Assembly (NCBI RefSeq): GCF_947503465.1
Contig: NZ_CANNDN010000001.1
Location: 2,253,501-2,317,500, forward strand
Reading direction: 5' to 3'
From: an uncultured Tateyamaria sp.
Lineage (GTDB): Bacteria; Pseudomonadota; Alphaproteobacteria; Rhodobacterales; Rhodobacteraceae
DNA length: 64,000 nt
Shown: piece after piece, positions 24,963 to 33,610 of the stretch
How the letters are laid out: each line of letters starts with the position of its first letter
Numbering within the stretch: the first letter of the stretch is position 1
Translations under genes and position numbers: made by a program
Notes under the pieces: model-generated
Databases searched by the model: none
The model's input: only the letters and a program-made list of their open reading frames with translations
What the model was told of the DNA's origin: nothing

Positions 24963-27326
24963 TCACTGCATTGCTTCCCAAACGCGCGACGGCGTCACAG
25001 GCATGTCGATATGGGTCACGGTCTTGCCCCCCGACTGCAGCGCGTCGATCACCGCGTTGACGACCGTGGGCGGCGACCCGATGGCCCCGGCCTCGCCACA
25101 GCCCTTCACCCCAAGCGGGTTATGGGTGCACGGCGTGCCCTGGCTGTGATCCACCGCGAACATCGGCAGATCGTCGGCCCGGGGCATGGTGTAATCCATG
25201 TAAGACGCGCTCAGCAGCTGGCCGTTCTCGTCATAGGTGGTGTTTTCGACCAGCGCCTGCCCGATGCCCTGTGCCAGACCGCCATGGACCTGACCCGTCA
25301 CGATCATCGGATTTATGACATTGCCGAAATCATCTACGGCCGTCATCCGGTCGACGGTCACCTTGCCGGTTTCCGGGTCCACCTCAACCTCGCAGGCATA
25401 TGCGCCCGAGGGATAGGTGAAGTTCGCCGGATCGTAGAACGCCGTTTCCTCCAGCCCCGGTTCGATATCCTCCAGCGGGTATTCGTGCGGAATATACGCC
25501 TTCAGCGCGACCTCACCAAAGGTCACCGACTTGTCGGTACCCGAGACGGAGAACACGCCGTCTGCCAGCGTGATGTCGTGCTCGGACGCCTCCAGCATAT
25601 GGCCTGCAATCTTCTTGGCCTTGTTGATGATCTTCTCGGTCGCCCGCACCACGGCAGAGCCGCAAACGGCAAGGCTGCGCGAGCCATAGGTGCCCATCCC
25701 GAACGGGATCTTGGACGTGTCGCCATGCACGATGTCGATGACGGCGGGGTCGATGCCCAGCATCTCGGCCACCACTTGGGGAAAGGCGGTCTCGTGCCCT
25801 TGCCCGTGGCTGTGCGCGCCGACCATGACGCTCAGGTTGCCGGTGGCATTCACGCGCACCGTGGCGGCGTCATAGAGACCCACACGTGATCCCAGAACAC
25901 CGACAAGGTTCGACGGCGCGATGCCGCAGGCCTCGATATAGGCGTTCACGCCAAAGCCGCGCAGCAGCCCCTTGGCCTCGCTCTCCTTGCGACGCGCTGC
26001 AAAACCAGCCACATCCGCGACCTCTTCCATCTTGTCCATCAACGCGTCGTAATTGCCCGCGTCGTATTCCAGCCCGGCGGCGGAGGCAAAGGGGTACTGA
26101 TCCGGCTTGATGAAGTTCTTGCGGCGCAGTTCGATGGGGTCCATCCCCAACTCACGCGCGGCCTTGTCGATGACCCGTTCGATGGAATAGGTCGCCTCGG
26201 GCCGCCCGGCCCCACGATAGGCATCAACAGGGGCGGTGTTGGTAAAGACGGCCTTCACATTCACATAGACCAGAGGAACGGTGTAGTTCCCGGCCATCAG
26301 CGTGCCGTGCAGGAAGGTGGGCGTCGCGGTCGAAAAGTTCGACAGGTACGCACCCACATTCGCCTTCGTGTCCGTGCGGAAGGCAAGGAATTTGCCGTCC
26401 TTGTCCAGCGCCAATTCGATCTTGGTCACGTGGTCGCGGCCATGCGCGTCCGTCAGGAACGACTCGGTCCGGTCCGCCGTCCATTTCACCGGACGGTTCA
26501 ACCTTTTGGCCGCGGCCAGCACCAGCGCCTCTTCGCCGTAGTGGTAGATTTTCGAGCCGAAGCCGCCGCCCACGTCGGGGGCAATGACAGTCAGCATGTT
26601 CTCGGGAATACCCAGAACAAAGGCCGAAATCAGCAACCGCGTCAGGTGCGGGTTCTGCGATGTCGTGTGCAGGGTGTATTCACCCGTGCTGGCCTTGTAG
26701 CTGCCGATGGACGCCCGGGGTTCCATCGCGTTGGGGACAAGGCGGTTGTTGACCAGCTCCAGCGTGGTGACGTGATGCGCGTTCTTGATCGCATTGTCCG
26801 TTGCGTCGCGATTGTCCTCGATCCAGCCCCAGTCGAAACACTGGTTGGTGCCAATCTCGTCATGCACATAATTCGACCCCGACAGGGCGGCGTTCATGTC
26901 AACGATGGCGGGCAGCTCCTCGATGTCGGCCTCGATGGCCTCAACCGCGTCACGGGCCTGCTCTGCCGTCTCGGCGACCACGGCGGCATAGGCATCGCCC
27001 ACATGGCGGACCTTGCCGTGCGCCAGTACCGGGCGCTTGGGTTCCTTCATCGGCTCACCATTGCGCGAGTTGATCAGCCACCCGGCTGGGTTGCCGCCCA
27101 CTTCGGCAAAATCCTCGCCCGTGAACACGGCCAGCACGCCGGGCATCGCTTCGGCGGCCGATGTGTCGATAGATTTGATCGTGCCATGGGCAACGGTCGA
27201 GCGGGCAAAGACCGCGTAGGTCTGTTTTGCCAGCGTGATGTCGTCAGTGTATTCGCCGGTTCCGGTCAGGAAGCGGACGTCTTCGCGGCGCACTGTGGCG
27301 GCGCCAATCCCTGTATCCTTGGGCAT
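24963..27326 (-). CDS. Form II CO-dehydrogenase-type molybdenum hydroxylase, large (Mo-binding) subunit
   Basis: 787 residues, xanthine-oxidase family catalytic subunit, cytoplasmic (no signal). Active-site motif AYRGAGR at residues 369-375 is the form II signature; true CO dehydrogenase has AYRCSFR with the Cu-binding Cys, which is missing here. MPT-binding segments GGGFGSK and HGQGHETAFPQ and the catalytic Glu in VKGCGEAGAIG near the C-terminus are intact. It should oxidise an aldehyde or N-heterocycle, not CO. Position beside a PQQ alcohol dehydrogenase suggests an aldehyde substrate. Confidence 0.93.
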   Translation of the reverse strand: MPKDTGIGAATVRREDVRFLTGTGEYTDDITLAKQTYAVFARSTVAHGTIKSIDTSAAEAMPGVLAVFTGEDFAEVGGNPAGWLINSRNGEPMKEPKRPVLAHGKVRHVGDAYAAVVAETAEQARDAVEAIEADIEELPAIVDMNAALSGSNYVHDEIGTNQCFDWGWIEDNRDATDNAIKNAHHVTTLELVNNRLVPNAMEPRASIGSYKASTGEYTLHTTSQNPHLTRLLISAFVLGIPENMLTVIAPDVGGGFGSKIYHYGEEALVLAAAKRLNRPVKWTADRTESFLTDAHGRDHVTKIELALDKDGKFLAFRTDTKANVGAYLSNFSTATPTFLHGTLMAGNYTVPLVYVNVKAVFTNTAPVDAYRGAGRPEATYSIERVIDKAARELGMDPIELRRKNFIKPDQYPFASAAGLEYDAGNYDALMDKMEEVADVAGFAARRKESEAKGLLRGFGVNAYIEACGIAPSNLVGVLGSRVGLYDAATVRVNATGNLSVMVGAHSHGQGHETAFPQVVAEMLGIDPAVIDIVHGDTSKIPFGMGTYGSRSLAVCGSAVVRATEKIINKAKKIAGHMLEASEHDITLADGVFSVSGTDKSVTFGEVALKAYIPHEYPLEDIEPGLEETAFYDPANFTYPSGAYACEVEVDPETGKVTVDRMTAVDDFGNVINPMIVTGQVHGGLAQGIGQALVENTTYDENGQLLSASYMDYTMPRADDLPMFAVDHSQGTPCTHNPLGVKGCGEAGAIGSPPTVVNAVIDALQSGGKTVTHIDMPVTPSRVWEAMQ

Positions 27327-27348
27327 TCAAATTCCTCCCTTGAGGTTC

Positions 27349-27405
27349 GGTGCGCAGTAAATGCGCACCCTACGGGTTGCGTAGGGTGTGCGCTTTGCGC
27401 GCACC
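27349..27405. repeat. 57-base imperfect palindrome between small- and large-subunit genes
   Basis: Two 25-base arms (GGTGCGC...CACCCTAC at 27349-27373 and GTAGGGTG...GCGCACC at 27381-27405) are complementary except for a few central positions, around a 7-base loop. Each arm also holds a short palindrome GGTGCGC/GCGCACC. It looks like an intergenic repetitive element (REP-like); copies elsewhere in the genome would be expected. Confidence 0.65.
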
Positions 27406-27412
27406 TTTCGTG

Positions 27413-27898
<486 letters not shown>

Positions 27899-27935
27899 GC
27901 TTTCCTCCCTTGGAATGTCTGTCTTTTCCGTGCGC

Positions 27936-28451
27936 TCAACTGACCAGGCGCTTCAGCCAACCCTTCTTGGGTGCGTCTTCGGACGCGTCGGTCTCCGCGT
28001 CTTCGGCGGGCGGTGTGCCCACGTGGTCCTGAAAATTGTTGAAGAACTGGTCCGCCATCTTCTTGGCGAACCCGTCGATGATGCGACTGCCCAATTGGGC
28101 CAGCTTGCCGCCCACTTTCGCTTCGACATCGTAATGCAGAACGGTTTGCGCGCCCTGATCTTCCAGCCGCACCTTGGCGCCGCCCTTGGCAAAGCCTGCG
28201 GCGCCACCCTTGCCCTCACCCGTGATGTTCACGCTTTCCGGGGCTTGCATATCCGACAAGGTCACGGCCCCTTTGAATGTCGCCTTCACCGGGCCCACCT
28301 TTTGAACAACCGTCGCGGTGAACCCGTCCTTGGGCGTGCCCTCCATCTCCTGACAGCCGGGCACGCAGGCCTTCAGCACGTCGGGATCAAGGATTGCGGC
28401 CCAGACCGTTGCGCGGTCGGCATCGATGATACGTGTGTCGCTAAGATTCAT
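27936..28451 (-). CDS. CoxG-like SRPBCC protein (membrane anchor of Cox-type hydroxylase)
   Basis: 171 residues, polyketide-cyclase/START-like fold: N-terminal [30 protein letters not shown] is the CoxG family pattern. A C-terminal acidic linker ([18 protein letters not shown]) and short basic WLKRLVS tail may touch the membrane. CoxG recruits the hydroxylase to the membrane so that electrons can reach quinone. First gene of the cox operon; GGGGGG upstream serves as ribosome site and a CGACCAAAGTCGC motif lies 70-85 bases before the start. Confidence 0.88.
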   Translation of the reverse strand: MNLSDTRIIDADRATVWAAILDPDVLKACVPGCQEMEGTPKDGFTATVVQKVGPVKATFKGAVTLSDMQAPESVNITGEGKGGAAGFAKGGAKVRLEDQGAQTVLHYDVEAKVGGKLAQLGSRIIDGFAKKMADQFFNNFQDHVGTPPAEDAETDASEDAPKKGWLKRLVS

Positions 28452-28509
28452 GGAAGGACCCCCCTTTGCTTGTCGGAAAGCCTATGGCGCAGGGGGTCCA
28501 CGCACCATT

Positions 28510-28537
28510 CGACCAAGTGTGTACGACCAAAGTCGCG
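28510..28537 (-). promoter_or_regulatory. CGACCAAAGTCGC palindrome upstream of the cox operon
   Basis: CGACCAAAGTCGC at 28524-28536 has perfect CGAC/GTCG arms around CAAA; a half copy CGACCAAG is at 28510-28517. Lies in the gap between the XoxJ-like gene and coxG, where a separate cox promoter would be. Same motif occurs at 36624 and 36034. Confidence 0.48.
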
Positions 28538-28538
28538 C

Positions 28539-29438
28539 TTACCTTTCAGGGACTTGATGGGTCAGGCCGTACGCCTCGAAAATCGCCGGAATCCGCCCGT
28601 CCTGCAGCGCGAAATTGATCGCATCATCGACCGAATAGGACAGCGGGCGGTAACGGAAATTCACCGCCACGCCCAATGTCCAGCTGCTGACGGCGAAACC
28701 TGCAAGCGGCGGCTGGTGCACGGCACTTTTTTCGCTCAACCCGTACTCCAACTCCCCAAGCGACCCCATAACGGCCTTCACTTCGCCTGCATTCAACGCC
28801 TCCATGGCGGCGGCTGTGGTGGGAAAGCGGCGGATGTTCGGTTGCAACTGCCCGCCCACGAAACCCGACAGGTAGAAGTCAGAGATCGAATCATTCTCGA
28901 CGCCGACAGTGTCGAACCGGAAATAGGCCGGGACAGGTTTCTCGTCGGGATATGTCGCCTTGTCATAGGCAATCGCGATGCTCTCGCCTGCATATTGCCC
29001 GGTAAATACTACCTGCTCGACCCGGCACTTGAAGGCGCTGTCGTAAGGGATTCGCATCATCACATTGGCAATGCGCCCCCCGATCAGGGCACCACGCCAG
29101 ATATTGTTGCGCAGATCGGCATCCAGGTTCTCGCCCGCGGCCACGAAATTGAACCGGGCCTCGACGCCCAGATCGTCGGCAATGATGCGGGCAATCTCCA
29201 CATCAACACCCATCGGCTCGCCGCCTTCCTCCCAGGAATAGGGCGGGTAATCCTCGTAAACGGCAAACAGCATGTGGCCCTGGTCCTGGATTTCATCCAG
29301 CTCCTTGCCCACGATGTCGCGCCCCACGTTCTGGGGCTTGGGCTGAGGCACATGATCGGCGCACGGATCAGCGGCGTGGGCCTGCCCAAGGGACAGACCC
29401 ACAACCACCAGGGAGAAGATCGTTGTTCGTAGTGTCAT
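28539..29438 (-). CDS. XoxJ/MoxJ-like periplasmic substrate-binding-fold protein of quinoprotein dehydrogenase
   Basis: 299 residues with signal peptide ending AHA at residue 22. Type II periplasmic-binding fold (MLFAVYEDYPPYSWEEGGEPMGVDVEIARIIADDL). The N-terminal DPCADHVPQPKPQNVG stretch is typical of the MoxJ/XoxJ group rather than amino-acid binding proteins. MoxJ-type proteins help mature or activate PQQ alcohol dehydrogenases. It follows the cytochrome c gene after 4 bases, as in xoxGJ pairs. Confidence 0.8.
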   Translation of the reverse strand: MTLRTTIFSLVVVGLSLGQAHAADPCADHVPQPKPQNVGRDIVGKELDEIQDQGHMLFAVYEDYPPYSWEEGGEPMGVDVEIARIIADDLGVEARFNFVAAGENLDADLRNNIWRGALIGGRIANVMMRIPYDSAFKCRVEQVVFTGQYAGESIAIAYDKATYPDEKPVPAYFRFDTVGVENDSISDFYLSGFVGGQLQPNIRRFPTTAAAMEALNAGEVKAVMGSLGELEYGLSEKSAVHQPPLAGFAVSSWTLGVAVNFRYRPLSYSVDDAINFALQDGRIPAIFEAYGLTHQVPER

Positions 29439-29442
29439 GCCG

Positions 29443-30141
29443 TCAGTTTGCGGCAGACAATCCGATGGTCAAGACTTCGGACGCCGACTTGTACGCATCA
29501 GGCGTGCCGTCAATCAGGTTGGCCGCGCGGAACGCAACGCTGTCGGCCACTGGGGCACCCGACAGGGTTGGAATGCTTGTCGCAATCTCTGTCAGCCGGT
29601 TCTTGAGGCCGTCGGCATCCGCACCGCTTGCGTCACTGGCATATCCGGCCAACTGATCGCGCATCGCCTTCAACTCGTCCGCGACCTCTTCCATCGCGAC
29701 ATCATCGGGTCGGGCCTCGATATAGGTGCGGATGGCCCAGGCGGCCTCCTGCCCCAACAACTCTCCAAAGGCGGGCATCTTGGTAATACCGTTCTGGGTA
29801 TAGCCTTCGACAAAACGCTCAACATACCATTCGTCGCCGTATTCTTCGGCCTCAAGGAACCTCAGGTCGGGGGCCAGACCGCCCGAAACAACCTCAAGCC
29901 CGTGGCAGCGTGCGCAGTTCTGGTTGTAGCCCGACGCGCCGATCTCGACGGCGCGCAGCCAGGTTTCCTCGCCCACCTTGTCGGCGCGATAGGGGTTTTC
30001 GGTCAACCAATCCCCTTCGATGGTGGGCAGGCCAGTCGTATCGACCGCTTGGGGTGCGACATCGCCATGGGCCACCGCCAGGGTCGCTGCAACGCTCATC
30101 GCGCCGGCCATCCAAAGCTGTTTTCTGGTCTTGCTGTTCAT
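29443..30141 (-). CDS. Periplasmic c-type cytochrome, XoxG/cytochrome c550-like electron acceptor
   Basis: 232 residues from the ATG at 30141 with GGGAGG ribosome site. Signal peptide ends near VAHG (residue 26). One heme site CARCHG and a Met ligand candidate in ITKMPAFGELLG, with the long N- and C-terminal extensions seen in quinoprotein partner cytochromes. Operon partner of the XoxJ-like gene. It most likely takes electrons from the PQQ alcohol dehydrogenase at 36791. Confidence 0.87.
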   Translation of the reverse strand: MNSKTRKQLWMAGAMSVAATLAVAHGDVAPQAVDTTGLPTIEGDWLTENPYRADKVGEETWLRAVEIGASGYNQNCARCHGLEVVSGGLAPDLRFLEAEEYGDEWYVERFVEGYTQNGITKMPAFGELLGQEAAWAIRTYIEARPDDVAMEEVADELKAMRDQLAGYASDASGADADGLKNRLTEIATSIPTLSGAPVADSVAFRAANLIDGTPDAYKSASEVLTIGLSAAN

Positions 30142-30210
30142 CACATGCCTCCCTGACATGGGTGCTCCTCTTGCCTTCTGTCCTACGCCACCAGATCGGG
30201 GGGCGGTATT

Positions 30211-30234
30211 GGACTTTGGTTGTGCGGCCAAAGG
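30211..30234. promoter_or_regulatory. Facing pair of CCAAAG half-sites in the cytochrome c / PQQ-ABC divergent promoter
   Basis: CTTTGG (30214-30219) and CCAAAG (30228-30233) form an inverted repeat across 8 bases. Read on the minus strand, CAACCAAAGTCC (30222-30211) matches the cluster motif CGACCAAAGTCG at 10 of 12 positions; on the plus strand CGGCCAAAGG is a second variant. Located between starts at 30141 and 30304. Confidence 0.4.
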
Positions 30235-30303
30235 AGTAAGACCATGGTCCTATACACACTCATTTCCGGCGCACGCTAGCGTTGCGATAACGGGAGGACG
30301 ATC

Positions 30304-31467
30304 GTGAAACACCTTGCCTTGGGTGCGCTCGTGGGGGCTGCGCTGGCCGCGCCCGTCAGTGCGGAAATCACTTTGACCATCGGATATCTGCGGGTCGAGC
30401 AGCCCATCCCCCCGACCTTGTCGAACCTTGACCCGATCCCGGAAAACAACGGGCTTGCAGGCGCGCAGACCGGTCTGGCGGACAACCTGACAACCGGAAA
30501 ATTCCTGGGGCAGACCTACGAATTGACAGTGACCGAGGTGTTCGAGGGCGAAGACGCGCTTGCCGCTGCCCGCGACCTGCTCGCCGTGTCGCCCTATCTG
30601 GTGATCGACGCCGCCGCCCCGGACATCACCGCCATTGCCGATCTGCCAGAGGCAGATGGTGCCGTCTTGTTCAACACCTCTGCCGGTGATCTGGCCCTGC
30701 GCGATACCGAATGCCGCGGCAACCTGCTGCATACGCTCGCCTCTGACGCGATGCGCACGGATGCGCTGGCGCAGGTGCTGGTGAAAAAACGCTGGGACGA
30801 TCTGGTGATGATCACCGGGACGCATGATGCCGACACCAGCTATGCCCAGGCCATGCGCCGGTCCCTGACCAAGTTCGGCCTGTCGCTTGAGGGCGAAAAG
30901 GAATGGGCGTTTGACGCCGACATGCGCCGCAATGCCAGCGAGGAGGTTCCGCTCTTCACGCAGGATTTCGGCGACTACGATGCGTTGATCATCGCGGACG
31001 AAGTGCACGATTTCGGGCGCTATGTCCTTTACAACACCTGGCAGGCGCGGCCGGTGGTCGGCTCGGAAGGGTTGACCGCCGTGGGCTGGTCTCCGGTGAT
31101 CGAACAATGGGGCGCTGCGCAGTTGCAGTCCCGCTTTGAAAAAGAACACGCGCGCGAAATGACCGCGCAGGACTATGCCGCCTGGGCCGCCGTGCGTACG
31201 CTGGGCGAGGCGATGACGCGCACCAACGCGACCGATCCCGAAACGCTGCGCACCTACATCCTGTCTGACCAGTTCGAACTGGCAGGATTCAAGGGCCGTC
31301 CGCTGACCTATCGCGACTGGAACGGCCAGTTGCGCCAGCCCATCGCCATCGCGCACCCGCGTGCGCTGGTGGCACAGGCGCCGCTGGACGGGTTCCTGCA
31401 CCAAATCAATGAACTAGACAGCCTGGGGCTCGACCGCCCGGAAAGCAATTGCGAGGCATTCCAATGA
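30304..31467 (+). CDS. PQQ-system ABC transporter substrate-binding protein (LutA/PedA1-like)
   Basis: 387 residues with signal peptide ending VSA near residue 20. Branched-chain-amino-acid-type binding fold, but of the special family tied to PQQ alcohol dehydrogenase systems: start ITLTIGYLRVEQPIPPTLSNL, middle HDADTSYAQAMRRSLTKFGL, end LDSLGLDRPESNCEAFQ. In Methylobacterium (lutA) and Pseudomonas putida (ped) the equivalent ABC genes are linked to lanthanide uptake. It starts an operon of five genes (to 34398) and overlaps the next gene by 4 bases. Lanthanide role is inferred from context. Confidence 0.85.
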   Translation: MKHLALGALVGAALAAPVSAEITLTIGYLRVEQPIPPTLSNLDPIPENNGLAGAQTGLADNLTTGKFLGQTYELTVTEVFEGEDALAAARDLLAVSPYLVIDAAAPDITAIADLPEADGAVLFNTSAGDLALRDTECRGNLLHTLASDAMRTDALAQVLVKKRWDDLVMITGTHDADTSYAQAMRRSLTKFGLSLEGEKEWAFDADMRRNASEEVPLFTQDFGDYDALIIADEVHDFGRYVLYNTWQARPVVGSEGLTAVGWSPVIEQWGAAQLQSRFEKEHAREMTAQDYAAWAAVRTLGEAMTRTNATDPETLRTYILSDQFELAGFKGRPLTYRDWNGQLRQPIAIAHPRALVAQAPLDGFLHQINELDSLGLDRPESNCEAFQ

Positions 31468-32426
31468 TACGATTGACCGCGATATTCTCTCTTCTGGCCT
31501 CGACCGCGATGGCAGGCGAAATTTGGGTCACCAACGAAAAAGACGACACGATCTCGGTCATCTCGACCGAAACGCTCGAGGTCATCAAGACCTACGACAC
31601 AGGCGAACGCCCGCGCGGCATCCTGTTTTCCAAGGATTACAGCCGCGTCTACATCTGCGCCTCGGACAGCAACGCGGTGCAGGTCATGGACCCGAACTCG
31701 GGCGAGATCCTGCATGAACTGCCATCAGGCGACGACCCGGAACAATTTGTCCTGCACCCCAACGATCGGCACCTTTATATCGCCAACGAAGACGACGCGA
31801 TCACAACCGTGGTGGATGTCGAAACCCGCAAGGTGATCGCGCAGATCGACGTGGGCGTCGAACCCGAAGGGATGGCCGTGTCCCCCGATGGCACCATCGC
31901 GATCACCACGTCTGAAACCACGAACATGGCCCACTGGATCGACACGGAAACACAGGAACTGTTCGCTAACACATTGGTCGACAGCCGCCCGCGCCATGCC
32001 GAGTTCATCAAGGACGGGGCCGAGATGTGGGTGAGTTCCGAGATCGGCGGCACCCTCACCGTGTTCGACACCGCCACGCAGACCGAAAAGGCCAAGATGA
32101 GCTTTGAGGTCCAGGGCGTCCACCCCGACCGGGTCCAGCCCGTAGGGTTCGAGTTCACCGCCGGTGACACACACGCCTTTGTGGCGCTTGGGCCGTCCAA
32201 CCACGTCGCCGTCGTCAATGCCACGACCTACGAGGTCGAGGAGTACATCCTTGTCGGGCGTCGGGTCTGGCACATGGAATTCAACGAAGACCGGTCATTG
32301 CTGTTCACCACCAACGGCGTGTCGGGTGACGTGACGGTTATCGACGTGGCAAAACGCGAAGCGATCAAGTCCATCAAGGTGGGCCGCTTCCCTTGGGGGG
32401 CTGCGTTCCGCCCCACCGGTTCTTAA
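31464..32426 (+). CDS. PQQ-catabolism-associated YVTN beta-propeller protein
   Basis: 320 residues with a 17-residue signal peptide (ASTAMA). Seven repeats such as IWVTNEKDDTISVISTETLEVI and LYIANEDDAITTVVDVETRKVI form a periplasmic YVTN propeller. This family occurs with the PQQ ABC genes and resembles LutD of Methylobacterium. Function unknown; a metal- or cofactor-handling scaffold is possible. Start at 31464 overlaps the preceding stop (ATGA). Confidence 0.87.
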   Translation: MIRLTAIFSLLASTAMAGEIWVTNEKDDTISVISTETLEVIKTYDTGERPRGILFSKDYSRVYICASDSNAVQVMDPNSGEILHELPSGDDPEQFVLHPNDRHLYIANEDDAITTVVDVETRKVIAQIDVGVEPEGMAVSPDGTIAITTSETTNMAHWIDTETQELFANTLVDSRPRHAEFIKDGAEMWVSSEIGGTLTVFDTATQTEKAKMSFEVQGVHPDRVQPVGFEFTAGDTHAFVALGPSNHVAVVNATTYEVEEYILVGRRVWHMEFNEDRSLLFTTNGVSGDVTVIDVAKREAIKSIKVGRFPWGAAFRPTGS

Positions 32427-32447
32427 CCCGCAAACTGGAGAACACGC

Positions 32448-32897
32448 ATGAAAACCCTGGCCCTGATCGCCGCAATGTCGCTTGCCGCACCGACACTTGC
32501 ACTGGCGGATGACGATGATGGCCCCAGCTTTGGCGCCGCGGGTCTGCTGGGCGGCAGCAACAAGGAAGACCTGCCGCCGATCATCCTGTCGGCGGGCGAA
32601 CCCATCGCGCCCGAAGGCCCTTGGGAATTGCAATCCGGCACCTATTACGAATTTGAAATCCAGGGTGACGGCAGCCAGGAACTGGCGCTCGTGGGGCCCG
32701 AGTTCTTCCGCGCCATCTGGATCGACGAGATCGTGGTCGAGGGTCTCGAAATCCGCCCCCTCGGCCTCGACAGTATCGAGTTCGACGAGGCGGGCGAGAT
32801 GGAAATCGGTTTCGTCGCGATTAAACCCGGCGCATACTACATCAAGATCCCGGGCACGTCGGGCGAAACGCAACGGTTGGACATCACCATTAAATGA
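32448..32897 (+). CDS. Small acidic exported protein of the PQQ ABC operon
   Basis: 149 residues; signal peptide of about 20 residues ends LALA, followed at once by DDDDG. The mature part has about 26 Asp/Glu against 7 Lys/Arg, and predicted strands in a cupredoxin-like pattern (YYEFEIQGDG, IEFDEAGEMEIGFVAIKPGAYYIKI). No Cys or His metal site. Not recognised beyond being a constant neighbour in such clusters, where the lutB/lutC exported genes sit. The acidity would suit cation binding. Stop overlaps the ATPase start. Confidence 0.75.
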   Translation: MKTLALIAAMSLAAPTLALADDDDGPSFGAAGLLGGSNKEDLPPIILSAGEPIAPEGPWELQSGTYYEFEIQGDGSQELALVGPEFFRAIWIDEIVVEGLEIRPLGLDSIEFDEAGEMEIGFVAIKPGAYYIKIPGTSGETQRLDITIK

Positions 32898-33610
32898 CAG
32901 GACTTGAGGCGCGCGGCCTCAGCTATGCCTACGGAGACAAGCAAGCGCTGGACGATGTGTCGTTCAGCGTCTCTTCGGGTGTCTTCTGTGCCCTTCTTGG
33001 CCCCAACGGCGCGGGCAAGTCCACGCTGTTCAACCTGCTGACCCGCCTGTTTGTCGCGCCCCACGGTCAGATCGTGATCGCAGGGCACGACCTGCGCACG
33101 GCACCGCGCGCGGCGCTGGCCCAGCTGGGGATCGTGTTTCAGCAAACCACACTCGATCTGGACCTCACGGTCCGGCAGAACCTGGGGTACTTCGCGGCCC
33201 TTCACGGCTTGTCGGGGCGCAGCGCCCGCACCAGGATCGACGGCGCGCTCGATCAACTGGATATGCGCGACCGCGCCGATGAAAAGGCGCGCGCACTGAA
33301 TGGCGGACACCGGCGACGGACCGAAATCGCTCGCGCGCTCTTGCATGATCCCGGCGTCCTGCTGCTGGACGAACCCACCGTGGGCCTGGATGCCGCCGCA
33401 CGCGCGTCGATCACCGACTATGCCCACACGCTGGCGGATGCAGGCAAGACAATCCTCTGGGCCACCCACCTCACGGACGAGGTGCGGCCCGAAGATGACC
33501 TGATCGTCCTGCACAACGCGCGTGTCTATGCCAAGGGCACTGCGCGGGCCATTGCCGCGGACATGACACTTCAGGATCGCTTTTTGTCGCTGACCGGGGT
33601 CGGCACATGA
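32894..33610 (+). CDS. PQQ-system ABC transporter ATP-binding protein (LutE-like)
   Basis: 238 residues, one nucleotide-binding domain: Walker A GPNGAGKST, Q-loop VFQQTTLDLDLTVRQNLGYF, Walker B VLLLDEPTVGLD, switch WATHLTDE. The signature motif is LNGGHRRRTEIARALL instead of LSGGQ. This altered signature (Asn and His) fits the PQQ alcohol dehydrogenase ABC subfamily. Overlaps the preceding and following genes by 4 bases each. With the ABC-2 permease downstream and the binding protein at 30304 it would form the complete transporter. Confidence 0.87.
   Translation: MTGLEARGLSYAYGDKQALDDVSFSVSSGVFCALLGPNGAGKSTLFNLLTRLFVAPHGQIVIAGHDLRTAPRAALAQLGIVFQQTTLDLDLTVRQNLGYFAALHGLSGRSARTRIDGALDQLDMRDRADEKARALNGGHRRRTEIARALLHDPGVLLLDEPTVGLDAAARASITDYAHTLADAGKTILWATHLTDEVRPEDDLIVLHNARVYAKGTARAIAADMTLQDRFLSLTGVGT

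Noticed and set aside
24963-27326. Aerobic carbon monoxide dehydrogenase (form I CoxL)
   Set aside because: Active-site loop is AYRGAGR rather than AYRCSFR and the copper-binding Cys is missing; classed as form II.
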